NCBI RefSeq assembly: GCF_040151475.1
Contig: NZ_JBDKWG010000146.1
Location: 1-64,000, forward strand
Source of the DNA: CAXBNB01 sp040151475
GTDB taxonomy: Bacteria; Bacteroidota; Bacteroidia; Cytophagales; Cyclobacteriaceae
DNA length: 64,000 nucleotides
Direction: 5' to 3'
Shown one piece after another: positions 1 through 8,542 of this stretch; the first letter of the stretch is position 1, and each line of letters begins with the position of its first letter. The notes below the pieces were generated by a model, which saw only the letters and a program-made list of their open reading frames with translations, was not told the DNA's origin and searched no databases. The translations under genes were made by a program, and so were the position numbers.

Positions 1-2178
1 CCCGGCATTTACCTCGTATTTTCCTGTTTTATTAAAATGAAATTTCAAATTGTTGATGACCATGTTGCTCCCATCTACCTCAAAAGGCCCAACGTTAAAA
101 AATTTCCTTAGTGCTTCTACTTTCCCAAAAGGATGGTTGTGTTCCAGCGTATGTACTTTCCCCCATTTCCAATTGTCTATGTCATTTCCAAGTTGATTTT
201 CGAGTTCTACCATGCCTTCATTGATAGCAGCGATAAAGATATCCGTTCTGGATTCTTGCACCTCTTTCGTGGTTTTATTATCCCACCAGGCAGTGCTGTC
301 ATTGGCAAACAAAGGCTGAAAACTGCGCTGAATCATATGAGTGCTAAACAGTTCGTTAAAATCCTTTTCCCCCAATTCATCTTCCATTGCTGCTGCCAGT
401 ATTTTATAAATCCATTTATTATAAATTACGGGCGCATTGTCTATGGCATAGAAGCTGCCACCCCAGCCGTTCAATATTTTTAAAGCCTTTTTAGAAAAAT
501 CAGAAAGCCTTTTATCCTCTCCTATTCCATCCATAATGGAAGCAACTACTTCAGGCACATTTTCAGATGTCACGTCAAGTGCCATTTGTTTCATTTCTCC
601 GGCATCAAATTTTTCTTTCTTCTCCAACAAAGACACGATTCTTCTGGCCCGGTTTTCCGGAGCATAATGTCCCGGATACAATTGACCGGAGGTCAGCCTG
701 GTTTGATTGTTGGCACTATATACATAGTTCCAGGGTGGGTTTTCGGTTTGTGGGTTTTCAGAAAAATCATAAAACCCCATAGGGTCGTATTTTCCGGAAG
801 CCCCATTGTTGAACAGAGCACTATGGGCACTATCGGCTCTGTGAATTATTTTGGCAGAAGCCCACCAACCAATATTCCCCTCTGCATCGCCATACATTAC
901 ATTGAGGCCGGGTGCGTGAATAGTACTGGCAACTTCTCTTGCCTGGTCAATATTTTTTAAGTGATTTGTTTTGTATAAAATTTCCAAAATAGTGCCTGCA
1001 GTTTGGGTAAATGTCCAATACATGCTGACCGGATCATGCTTTAAGTCCAGCACATCATTGACAATCGGTCCGTGCACGGTGCTCCTCACAGTCATGGTGA
1101 CATCAGAGCTGTCTTTTACCATAATGGTCTCCTCTCTGGTTTCAATATTTTTGAGTTCCCCTTTGTGTTCATATTGATCAGGATTGTTTGGTGAGATTTT
1201 TTCCTGAAAAAAATCTATGTCGTCATTGGTAAACATGGTAAGACCGATTGCATATTGGCGAGAATGCCCAAATACCCCAAAGGGCACTCCTGCGATATGA
1301 TAACCGTAGAATGAAAACCCGGGTGCTTCTAAATGTGCCTCATACCAAACAGCAGGTTGTGAAAAACCTACATGAGGATCATTTTCAAGAATTACTTTAC
1401 CTGATTTTGTTTTTTCCGGACCAAGTACCCAGCTGTTGCTTCCCATCCATATTGCAGCCGGAAGATTATTCATTACCTCACTGGCATACTCAGACAATGC
1501 TGTTTCAGCATTTATTTTCGGATAGTTTTTTATGGGCAATGTCTTTTCACTCAACCCCAAATCAAGGGCATTTAAATAATCTACTCCCAGTTCCTGCTGG
1601 ATTTTAGTAAGGATGGGTTCTACCCGTTGGGCAGAAGCAAAACTGAAACCCATGTAGCCAATGGCATTGTTGATGTCGATCAAAGTAAAAGGCGCTTTTT
1701 CTATGCCAAGTATGGTAAACTCAATTGGAGTTTGTCCTGAGGTCACAAAATGATTAACCCCTTTCAGGTAAGCATTAGCTGTCCTTTTTATTTTTTCATC
1801 AGCTTCAGCATTAAACTTTTCTACAGACTCTTTGGAGTATTCATTGATCCCTAATGTCCTGAAAAACTTATCGGTTTTCACCATGTCTTTTCCAAATATC
1901 TCAGACAGTCTGCCAGGAGCTATTCTCCTGACTATTTCCATTTGAAACAGCCTGTCCTGAGCATGCACATAACCCAAAGCCATATAAGCATCTTCCTCCG
2001 ATTGGGCATAGATGTGCGGAATGCCATAGTCATCAAAAAATATTTCCACTTCACCGGACAGGCCTTTGAGTGTTAACTCTCCTGAATAAGTTGGCTTGAG
2101 TTGTTGAATGTACAAGTAACCACCTGCTGCAACCAGCAACAGAATAACCAGTAAGGTCACTATTATTTTTTTGAGCAT
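1..2178 (-). CDS. Penicillin acylase family N-terminal nucleophile hydrolase (3' end outside window)
   Basis: About 726 N-terminal codons of a penicillin amidase-type Ntn hydrolase are visible; the stop lies beyond the left edge. The protein starts with a single membrane or signal segment (MLKKIIVTLLVILLLVAAGG), then the alpha-subunit motif YGIPHIYA and 'GYVHAQDRLFQME'. The expected autoprocessing site with Ser as the new N-terminal nucleophile appears in 'MGSNSWVLG', followed by 'SGKVILENDPHVG'. Family members hydrolyse amide bonds of penicillin G, acyl-homoserine lactones or related acyl amides in the periplasm; the substrate here cannot be read from sequence. The start at 2178 is the only ATG that gives a complete signal segment. 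Plus-strand ORFs over this region are shadows. Confidence 0.9.
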   Translation of the reverse strand, partial: MLKKIIVTLLVILLLVAAGGYLYIQQLKPTYSGELTLKGLSGEVEIFFDDYGIPHIYAQSEEDAYMALGYVHAQDRLFQMEIVRRIAPGRLSEIFGKDMVKTDKFFRTLGINEYSKESVEKFNAEADEKIKRTANAYLKGVNHFVTSGQTPIEFTILGIEKAPFTLIDINNAIGYMGFSFASAQRVEPILTKIQQELGVDYLNALDLGLSEKTLPIKNYPKINAETALSEYASEVMNNLPAAIWMGSNSWVLGPEKTKSGKVILENDPHVGFSQPAVWYEAHLEAPGFSFYGYHIAGVPFGVFGHSRQYAIGLTMFTNDDIDFFQEKISPNNPDQYEHKGELKNIETREETIMVKDSSDVTMTVRSTVHGPIVNDVLDLKHDPVSMYWTFTQTAGTILEILYKTNHLKNIDQAREVASTIHAPGLNVMYGDAEGNIGWWASAKIIHRADSAHSALFNNGASGKYDPMGFYDFSENPQTENPPWNYVYSANNQTRLTSGQLYPGHYAPENRARRIVSLLEKKEKFDAGEMKQMALDVTSENVPEVVASIMDGIGEDKRLSDFSKKALKILNGWGGSFYAIDNAPVIYNKWIYKILAAAMEDELGEKDFNELFSTHMIQRSFQPLFANDSTAWWDNKTTKEVQESRTDIFIAAINEGMVELENQLGNDIDNWKWGKVHTLEHNHPFGKVEALRKFFNVGPFEVDGSNMVINNLKFHFNKTGKYEVNAG

Positions 2179-2338
2179 TTGTATGTTGTTTTTGGGAATG
2201 AAAAGTTAACGACAACAAACTGCTATGGCAAATAAAGAGGTTGATTTTGGGGTTTTTACCATGAGGAAGGGCAGTCAATACTCTTTATCAAGTTTTGATT
2301 TGTTCATTGGATATGTGGCACTTGGTAATATATATGGC

Positions 2339-3226
2339 TTAAGGGGTTGGTTTTTTCTGAGTTGCGTTCACAAATCTTACAAATTGTTCGAGAGTTAGTA
2401 TGTCACCACGATGTTCCGCTGAAAAACTGGTCAAATAAGCTCTGGGAACTACTAGTTGAACTCCATATTCGTTCATCTCTTGAAGCTGATTCTTCGAAAT
2501 TCCTTGTTGCAGTGTGAACAGATGCTTTGTTCTGATTCGATCTGCTTCGTTAAGAATTTGCCTCCATCTATCCTTGCATGTTGTTTTTGAAGCGAGGAGA
2601 ATTAGTTTGTTTTCATCAAATTCTGGGTTGTTATAAAGTTCTATGTTGGGAAATAGAAAATCTGGTTTTTTGTTGTTTTCAGTTGTTACTTGAGTTTGGA
2701 ATATCAGTTCGAAAACTCTGAAAACTTCCTCTAAATGATGTTCAAGAGATTTTCCTGCTCTACTTTTCCTTCTGTTTAGTATTGTGTTTGCGGTTTTAAC
2801 CAAGTCTTCAACTGTTTGAAAAGGAGTTTGGATGATTTCCGAATATCTATCATTTTCAATGGTTTTGAAAAGATCATATTCGGCTTCTAACCAGTTCAAA
2901 AGTTCTTTATCAGGATGAGTCTTGATTTGGTTTGGTGTTACATTGTATGATGAGATGTAACAGGTTCTGGCGTTGGTTGCTAAATCAATAGTTGGAGGAA
3001 AGTCAATATCTAACGTGTGGACGTAGGCAATAAAACATTGAAGGAGCCGATCTTCCGAGGTTTGTTCTTGCTGCTTCGGAATTATGGCATTTGTTTCCGT
3101 CGATGAGATATTTAGAGCGGCGAAGAAATCCTCAATATCCTCATCGCTACTTAAAACATAGCCTTCGAAAAAATCAGCAGACTTTTTTACCAAGACGAGT
3201 AGATCACCTACGTTATCGTCCGTCAA
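2339..3226 (-). CDS. EcoRII-C-type restriction endonuclease, N-terminus affected by a frameshift
   Basis: The C-terminal half matches the EcoRII catalytic domain: 'GKSLEHHLEEVF', 'KKPDFLFPN' (catalytic Asp), 'LASKTTCKDRWRQILNEA' (catalytic Lys and downstream Glu) and 'VQLVVP'. This PD-(D/E)xK group contains EcoRII and PspGI, which cut CCWGG-type sites; specificity here is inferred only. The N-terminal ~150 residues are helical and unassigned. The track-like start is a TTG at 3226. A better start is the ATG at 3266, which encodes MNIVNEIWQRISF and leads into this frame if one base is removed from an A6 run at 3225-3230. It is the last gene of a compact minus-strand cluster with a small protein, an HNH nuclease and a vsr remnant. 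No DNA methyltransferase is present nearby. Whether it is active is unknown. Confidence 0.85.
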   Translation of the reverse strand: MTDDNVGDLLVLVKKSADFFEGYVLSSDEDIEDFFAALNISSTETNAIIPKQQEQTSEDRLLQCFIAYVHTLDIDFPPTIDLATNARTCYISSYNVTPNQIKTHPDKELLNWLEAEYDLFKTIENDRYSEIIQTPFQTVEDLVKTANTILNRRKSRAGKSLEHHLEEVFRVFELIFQTQVTTENNKKPDFLFPNIELYNNPEFDENKLILLASKTTCKDRWRQILNEADRIRTKHLFTLQQGISKNQLQEMNEYGVQLVVPRAYLTSFSAEHRGDILTLEQFVRFVNATQKKPTP

Positions 3227-3275
3227 AAAAGGAAATCCTTTGCCAAATCTCGTTGACGATATTCATCTCTAGCGC

Positions 3276-3641
3276 CTACACCTCCCTACGAGTCGGTCTA
3301 TCCACTATATTTTGTGCCGCTTCTATCCCTCTCGCAAAGCAATCTAGAAAATTTTGTGCGCTAATTACCTCTGTTGGCTTTTCATTAGTTAATGAGAATT
3401 TTTCGAATTCATACCAATCGTGATCCATTTCAGGATCAAATTCATAATTTTCCAAACGAGGCACTTTTACTTTGTCAGGATAAAAAAACTCACCATCTAT
3501 TAAGCAAGGCTTGATTTTTTCTGTGGCAACATCTGGTTCTATTAGTGTTGGATTTTTAAATACAGCACTACCAAACTGTTTGTAGTTACCTGCATCACGA
3601 TACAAATACTCAAACTTTAGGTTATTTTCTAAATCGTTCAT
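3276..3641 (-). CDS. Small conserved hypothetical protein linked to HNH/restriction genes
   Basis: This gene encodes 121 residues with an acidic, soluble, globular-looking sequence: 'FEYLYRDAGNYKQFGSAVF', 'CLIDGEFFYPDKVKVP' and 'EMDHDWYEFEKF'. I recognise it as resembling small proteins found beside HNH or restriction genes, but no function is established. No catalytic motif or membrane segment is seen. It overlaps the end of the HNH gene by 20 bases, which suggests translational coupling. Its stop is 9 bases from the ATG of the endonuclease at 3266, and its last codons contain GGGAGG, a possible ribosome binding site for that gene. Confidence 0.7.
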   Translation of the reverse strand: MNDLENNLKFEYLYRDAGNYKQFGSAVFKNPTLIEPDVATEKIKPCLIDGEFFYPDKVKVPRLENYEFDPEMDHDWYEFEKFSLTNEKPTEVISAQNFLDCFARGIEAAQNIVDRPTRREV

Positions 3642-4407
3642 TGTTATGATATTTAAGAAATTCCGGATCGGGTAAGAATTTGGAAGGTAGTATTATTTCT
3701 TTCTGGTCATATTGTAGAAAGTATTCACCTATTGCTTTGTCTTTACTTTTCTTTAGCTCTTTTGATACTATAATCCTGTAGTCAGGAGAAATCGTGAACA
3801 ATCCGTTTTCAAAAGCCTTATCATGCAAATTATTCATCGCAAAACCGTTTCTTGGATTCAGTCTGTTTTTTTCATCAAGACTCCATGGTTTGATGTGTCC
3901 TGCAACAAGTAATTCTGGTTGATCAATTCCGGTAATACAGCATTTATAGTTATAGGATGCAAGTATTGTCTTTCTGAAAAACGATTGGTTAACTCTTACC
4001 TTAATCCGGCTTTCTCTTTCTTTTCCCTCTGTTTGTGATAAGAGTATCTCCGTTTCTAAGTCATCAAAACTCTTTTTTTCAAAGTAAGCCAAAAGCCTTT
4101 CACTTTCATATGCAGCTTCATCCCAATTTAAATAAAATTCGTCCCAGATTTCTTTATCGAGCTTACTTGAATTTGAAGCACCTTTGATTCCCCGAACTTG
4201 GAGACTCGGATCAAGACTGGCAAAATTTACTAACTTATATGCCACAGAACTTGGGGTTCTTTCAATAAGATTAGATAGATGAATAATCTCAAGATTTCCT
4301 TTATGGAGTTTGCCAAAAGGCAGCTTACAATAAAGGTTTATTGCAAGAATTAATTCCTCTCTCGTCCAAAGTCTTTGACCTTTTTGCATATCAACTAAAA
4401 TCGACAT
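3622..4407 (-). CDS. HNH endonuclease (restriction-associated)
   Basis: This gene encodes a 261-residue protein. The N-terminal half begins 'RLWTREELILAINLYCKLPFG', a conserved opening of a bacterial HNH family. The C-terminal half holds the HNH core: 'YKCCITGIDQPELLVAGHIKPW', then 'RLNPRNGFAMNNLHDKAFENG'. The AGHIKPW His and the later Asn/His are the expected metal-binding and catalytic residues. It probably acts as a DNA endonuclease in the same island as the EcoRII-type enzyme. The start is ambiguous: ATG at 4407 (MSILVDMQKG) lies in the same reading frame as the dead vsr gene with no stop in between, and ATG at 4389 (MQKGQRLW) fits the family start better. It could be a stand-alone restriction enzyme or a partner of the small downstream protein. 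Confidence 0.85.
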   Translation of the reverse strand: MSILVDMQKGQRLWTREELILAINLYCKLPFGKLHKGNLEIIHLSNLIERTPSSVAYKLVNFASLDPSLQVRGIKGASNSSKLDKEIWDEFYLNWDEAAYESERLLAYFEKKSFDDLETEILLSQTEGKERESRIKVRVNQSFFRKTILASYNYKCCITGIDQPELLVAGHIKPWSLDEKNRLNPRNGFAMNNLHDKAFENGLFTISPDYRIIVSKELKKSKDKAIGEYFLQYDQKEIILPSKFLPDPEFLKYHNNERFRK

Positions 4408-4770
4408 TTTTTTGACTTCACCAGACCAGAACCGCAGAACTTTCCAACCGGATTATTCTAATTTCAGATTAACTGTTTTGCCTCTATTGATATTGGATTC
4501 AACCTTATTCCACTAGAATTCACGATTGGTTTTGATTCTGTGTTTTTCTGTTTGCCAGTCCTTTCCATGAAAGTCTTCACTATCTACAAAAATAGCAATT
4601 TTGTGTTTCTTGAGGCTGAAATCAGGCTTACCAAACACAAATTTTGAATTACTTCTAAACCTGTAAACTCGTGTCCATAATTCCTTTGCAAGTTTCACCT
4701 CCATTTTGGTGTTCTTGCTTTTTATGGCTTTCATGTTTTTCGTTCTCTGTTCAGGTGTTAGAACGTCCAT
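4408..4770 (-). pseudogene. vsr: Very short patch repair endonuclease remnant with two in-frame stops
   Basis: The reading frame starts 'MDVLTPEQRTKNMKAIKSK' and continues with 'GKPDFSLKKHKIAIFVD' and 'DFHGKDW', all Vsr landmarks. It meets a TAG (4510-4512 on the plus strand) exactly where the conserved Trp of 'REFW' belongs. Reading on in the same frame gives 'WNKVESNINRGKTVN', a TAA, and then 'SGWKVLRFWSGEVKK'. The full Vsr fold is therefore present without any indel but carries two nonsense codons. Vsr enzymes nick T:G mismatches made by deamination at 5-methylcytosine and normally accompany Dcm-type C5 methyltransferases. That fits the EcoRII-type endonuclease downstream. An upstream in-frame ATG at 4791 exists, but MDVLTPEQ is the family start. 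Confidence 0.85.
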
Positions 4771-4916
4771 GTACAAATTTAAAAACCGCAAAGGCGAATA
4801 GCAAAACTTAAGCCCTTCAGATTTTTTTGAGTTGAATTATTTTGCAAAAAACCAAATGCGCTGAAATGTGCGGTTAGTTTTTCTGCATAATAAACATAGT
4901 TTACTAAAGCCACTCC

Positions 4917-5324
4917 TTAAGGCAACTGCTCCTTGTTCATCATCTCTGCCCAGCCGTCAATCACGATTTTTCCTCTTTCCAATTCGAATACCTGAGTGGA
5001 AACCACAGCGGTGTGTTTGCCTTCACGTGTTTCTGTGATCTCGAAACGGGCTTCATATTCTTTGCCTGGAAAAACCGGACGCTTGAATTCCAGCTTCTGA
5101 CCCAGATAGATCGACCCATGTCCGGGAAATTCCGTGCCCAGCACTTTTGAAAATACGGAAGCTGAAAAGATTCCATGAACAATGGTTTGTTTGAACGGCG
5201 TATTGGCAGCAAACTCCTGATCAATATGGATGGGATTGTCGTCACCACTCAATTGGGCAAATGCATTTACCTGCTCCTGAGTAATGGTAAATTTGGATGT
5301 GTAAGTATCTCCTAGTTTTAGCAT
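4917..5324 (-). CDS. MaoC-family (R)-specific enoyl-CoA hydratase
   Basis: This gene encodes 135 residues with a single hotdog fold. The signature is 'QLSGDDNPIHIDQEFA...' followed by 'HGIFSASVFSKVLG', which holds the Asp/His catalytic pair of (R)-hydratases such as PhaJ. These enzymes hydrate trans-2-enoyl-CoA to (R)-3-hydroxyacyl-CoA in fatty acid or polyhydroxyalkanoate metabolism. The start MLKLGDTYTSKF at 5324 is chosen because the nine residues before it (MLFCPYFWH) are not family-like. The gene stands alone, divergent from polA, with no other beta-oxidation gene in the window, so its pathway cannot be fixed. Confidence 0.85.
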   Translation of the reverse strand: MLKLGDTYTSKFTITQEQVNAFAQLSGDDNPIHIDQEFAANTPFKQTIVHGIFSASVFSKVLGTEFPGHGSIYLGQKLEFKRPVFPGKEYEARFEITETREGKHTAVVSTQVFELERGKIVIDGWAEMMNKEQLP

Positions 5325-5492
5325 ATGCCAAAAATACGGACAGAAAAGCAAAATTAAAACGATGACTTGGTGAAATCACCACTATGTCGAGGGATGAGAT
5401 AGAGCCATTGGCCTCTTCATATTATGATTTTTTCGAGCGGTTTTTCTTACTATTTCTTAAGTAACCAACGACTAAATACTTATTTTTACTCC

Positions 5493-8300
5493 ATGAGTAA
5501 ACCAGAGAAAAAACTATTCTTACTAGATGCTATGGCTCTAATTTACAGAGCTCACTTTGCATTTTCAAAAAATCCAAGAATCAATTCCAAAGGAATGAAT
5601 ACCAGTGCAGTGTTTGGTTTCGTCAATTCTTTATTGGAAATATTAAAAAAAGAAAAACCTACGCATATAGCAGTAGCCTTTGATACCAGTGCTCCGACTT
5701 TCCGACACATTGAGTTTCCGGCATACAAGGCACAACGGGAAGAAACACCTGAAGACATCAGGATAGCGATTCCCATTATCAAAGATGTGGTTAAAGCGTT
5801 CAACATTCCGGTACTCCAACTGGATGGGTTTGAAGCGGATGATATCATTGGAACTTTTGCAAAAATTGCGGCAAAAAAGGATTTTGAGGTTTTTATGATG
5901 ACTCCCGATAAAGATTATGCCCAGCTAGTGGAGGAGCATATTTATCTGTACAAACCTGCCTTCATGGGCAATGGTGTTGACATACTCGGCATACCGGAAG
6001 TACTGGAAAAATTTGAGATTGAAAATGTAGATCAGGTCAGAGACATTCTTGGACTTCAGGGTGATGCAGTGGACAATATTCCGGGGATTCCGGGAGTGGG
6101 TGCAAAAACGGCAATCAAATTTTTGCAGGCATATGGCACTGTAGAAGGTCTTCTGGAAAATACCCATGAACTAAAGGGTAAAATGAAAGAAAAGGTAGAG
6201 GAGTTTGGTCAACAGGGAATTTTATCTAAACAACTGGCTACAATAAAAATAGATGTTCCTATAGAATTTGAAGAAGAAAAATTAGTGTTGGTTGATCCTG
6301 ATGAACCAAAAGTCAGGCAAATCTTCGATGAACTGGAATTTAAAACCACACTGAAAAGAGTATTCGGAGATGGAAATGATGAACCTGCTCCTACCGCAAA
6401 ACCTTCAAAAAAAACGAAGACTCCCGATTCTCAGTTGGGACTTTTCGGATCACCTGAGGAAGCCCCTGCTCCTGTAGTTGTAACAGAAAAAAAGTCAATC
6501 CTAAATACTGAACATGACTATTACCTCGTAGATACTGCCGAATCAAGAAAATCCTTAGCTAAGTATTTGTCTTTACAAAAGGAGTTTTGCTTTGATACAG
6601 AAACTACCAGCGTAAATCCGGAAGAAGCCGAACTGGTAGGAATTGCATTTTCTTATGTACCGGGAGAAGCCTATTATGTGTCCGTTCCGGAGGATCAGGC
6701 TGAGGCACAAAAAATAGCTGACGAATTCAGGGGGGTTTTAGAAAACAAAGACATCATCAAAATCGCACACAACCTGAAGTACGACATTCAGGTGATGAGA
6801 AACTATAGTATTGAGGTGCAGGGAAAAATGTTTGACACCATGCTTGCCCATTATATTTTGGATCCTGAGACCAAACACAAAATGGATGCACTGGCTGAAA
6901 ACATGTTGTATTACACACCAGTACCCATTGAGGATTTAATAGGTAGTGGAAAAAACCAGAAAAACATGCGGGATATAGATGTGCAAACCGTCACAGAATA
7001 TGCCGCCGAAGATGCTGATATTACGCTCCAGTTGAAACATCTGCTGGCACCACAAATAGAAGAGCAGGGGTTTTCAAAATTACTGCATGACGTGGAAGAA
7101 CCTTTGTCAGTGGTGCTTGCTGACATGGAGTATAATGGAGTAAAAATCGATACTGCCGTTTTGGAAGTGATGTCCAAAGAACTCAATGAGCTGAGCATAA
7201 CCGCTCAGAGCAAAGTTTTTGAATTAGCTGGTCAGGAATTCAACTTGAGTTCGCCAAAGCAGTTGGGTGAGATTTTATTCGACAAAATGAAGCTGGTGGA
7301 CAAACCCAAAAAAACCAAAACAGGCCAATACGCTACCGGAGAAGATATTTTAACAAGACTAGCCAAGGAACACGAGATAGCCGACAGTATTTTGGAATTC
7401 AGAGAATATCAAAAACTGAAGTCCACCTATGTTGATGCTCTGCCCAAACTGATCAGCAAAAAGGATGGGTTGATTCACACAGATTACCGTCAGGCGGTAG
7501 CTGCTACCGGGCGCTTGAGCTCCAACAATCCCAACCTTCAGAATATTCCTATTAGGACTCCCAAAGGTAGGGAGATTCGAAAAGCATTTATTTCCAGAGG
7601 AGATGATTACAAAATATTTTCTGCCGATTATTCTCAAATAGAATTGAGAATAATTGCAGCATTGGCAGGAGATGAAAGCATGATCGATGCTTTTAAAAAT
7701 GGCAGAGACATCCATGCTACCACAGCGTCAAAAGTTTTCAAAGTACCCATGGAGGAGATGACCCCAGACATAAGGCGTAAAGCCAAAGAAGTTAATTTTG
7801 GTTTGATTTATGGGATCTCCGCTTTCGGGCTGTCTCAAAATATAGGTATCTCCAGGACAGAGGCTGCTGAAATTATTGAAGCGTACTTTACTGAATTTCC
7901 AGCCATTAAAAAATACATGGATGATTCTATCAACAAAGCCAAGGAATTGGAATATGTAGAAACTATTCTTGGAAGAAGAAGGTATTTGAGAGACATCAAT
8001 TCAAGGAATGCAACCGTTAGGGGCTATGCCGAAAGAAATGCGATCAATGCACCTATCCAGGGAAGTGCTGCCGATATGATCAAAGTAGCCATGATCAACA
8101 TTCATCAATGGATGAAAAAAGAAAAGCTGCGGTCTAAAATGATCATGCAAGTACATGATGAATTGGTATTTGATGCTCATGTGGATGAATTGAGTTTGTT
8201 GAAATCCAAAGTGGAGGAACTGATGAAAGCCGCAATCCCTTTTGATGTGCCTATGGAAGTGGGCATGGGAGAAGGCAACAACTGGCTGGAAGCCCATTGA
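5493..8300 (+). CDS. polA: DNA polymerase I
   Basis: This gene encodes 935 residues with all three PolI modules. The 5'-nuclease domain is residues ~1-290 ('LLDAMALIYRAHFAF', 'DGFEADDIIGTFA', 'GDAVDNIPGIPGVGAKTA'). The 3'-5' proofreading domain is intact: motif I 'FDTETT', motif II 'AHNLKYDI', motif III 'YAAEDADI'. The polymerase has motif A 'DYSQIELRI', motif B 'RRKAKEVNFGLIYG' and motif C 'QVHDELVFD'. It fills gaps in repair and removes Okazaki RNA primers. The open frame extends upstream to 5424, but MSKPEKKLFLLDAMAL is the family start. Spacer residues around 300-350 are Pro/Lys rich and of low complexity. Confidence 0.97.
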   Translation: MSKPEKKLFLLDAMALIYRAHFAFSKNPRINSKGMNTSAVFGFVNSLLEILKKEKPTHIAVAFDTSAPTFRHIEFPAYKAQREETPEDIRIAIPIIKDVVKAFNIPVLQLDGFEADDIIGTFAKIAAKKDFEVFMMTPDKDYAQLVEEHIYLYKPAFMGNGVDILGIPEVLEKFEIENVDQVRDILGLQGDAVDNIPGIPGVGAKTAIKFLQAYGTVEGLLENTHELKGKMKEKVEEFGQQGILSKQLATIKIDVPIEFEEEKLVLVDPDEPKVRQIFDELEFKTTLKRVFGDGNDEPAPTAKPSKKTKTPDSQLGLFGSPEEAPAPVVVTEKKSILNTEHDYYLVDTAESRKSLAKYLSLQKEFCFDTETTSVNPEEAELVGIAFSYVPGEAYYVSVPEDQAEAQKIADEFRGVLENKDIIKIAHNLKYDIQVMRNYSIEVQGKMFDTMLAHYILDPETKHKMDALAENMLYYTPVPIEDLIGSGKNQKNMRDIDVQTVTEYAAEDADITLQLKHLLAPQIEEQGFSKLLHDVEEPLSVVLADMEYNGVKIDTAVLEVMSKELNELSITAQSKVFELAGQEFNLSSPKQLGEILFDKMKLVDKPKKTKTGQYATGEDILTRLAKEHEIADSILEFREYQKLKSTYVDALPKLISKKDGLIHTDYRQAVAATGRLSSNNPNLQNIPIRTPKGREIRKAFISRGDDYKIFSADYSQIELRIIAALAGDESMIDAFKNGRDIHATTASKVFKVPMEEMTPDIRRKAKEVNFGLIYGISAFGLSQNIGISRTEAAEIIEAYFTEFPAIKKYMDDSINKAKELEYVETILGRRRYLRDINSRNATVRGYAERNAINAPIQGSAADMIKVAMINIHQWMKKEKLRSKMIMQVHDELVFDAHVDELSLLKSKVEELMKAAIPFDVPMEVGMGEGNNWLEAH

Positions 8301-8542
8301 TAATTGAACTTTTGGAAATGATTGTGACAAACGGTATCCGTAAAATCATCCTATATTTAAACGCCGTGAAATGATCTGGCTTAATTGTTGTTCACAATTT
8401 TTTTATAAGAAAAATGGCTAAAAAGAGCGTGTTCTCGTGGACACAAAAATCATTTTCCATTTAGGAATTAGCTAAAAAAACGAATTTCCAAAGCAGAAAG
8501 AGTTGAAGGAAAGCGATGGATTTATAAGATTAGTTTACTTTT

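Noticed and set aside
133..1607. Several plus-strand open frames of 60-124 codons
   Set aside because: They lie opposite the penicillin acylase frame, whose codons and motifs are clearly real; they show no family features.
2179..2338. Minus-strand 75-codon frame overlapping the acylase start
   Set aside because: It is a different frame over the signal peptide region of the acylase and has no protein-like features.
8301..8542. Possible microprotein starting MAKKSVFSWTQ in the polA to DUF1080 gap
   Set aside because: The frame is only 16 codons, with no start context or recognisable homology.
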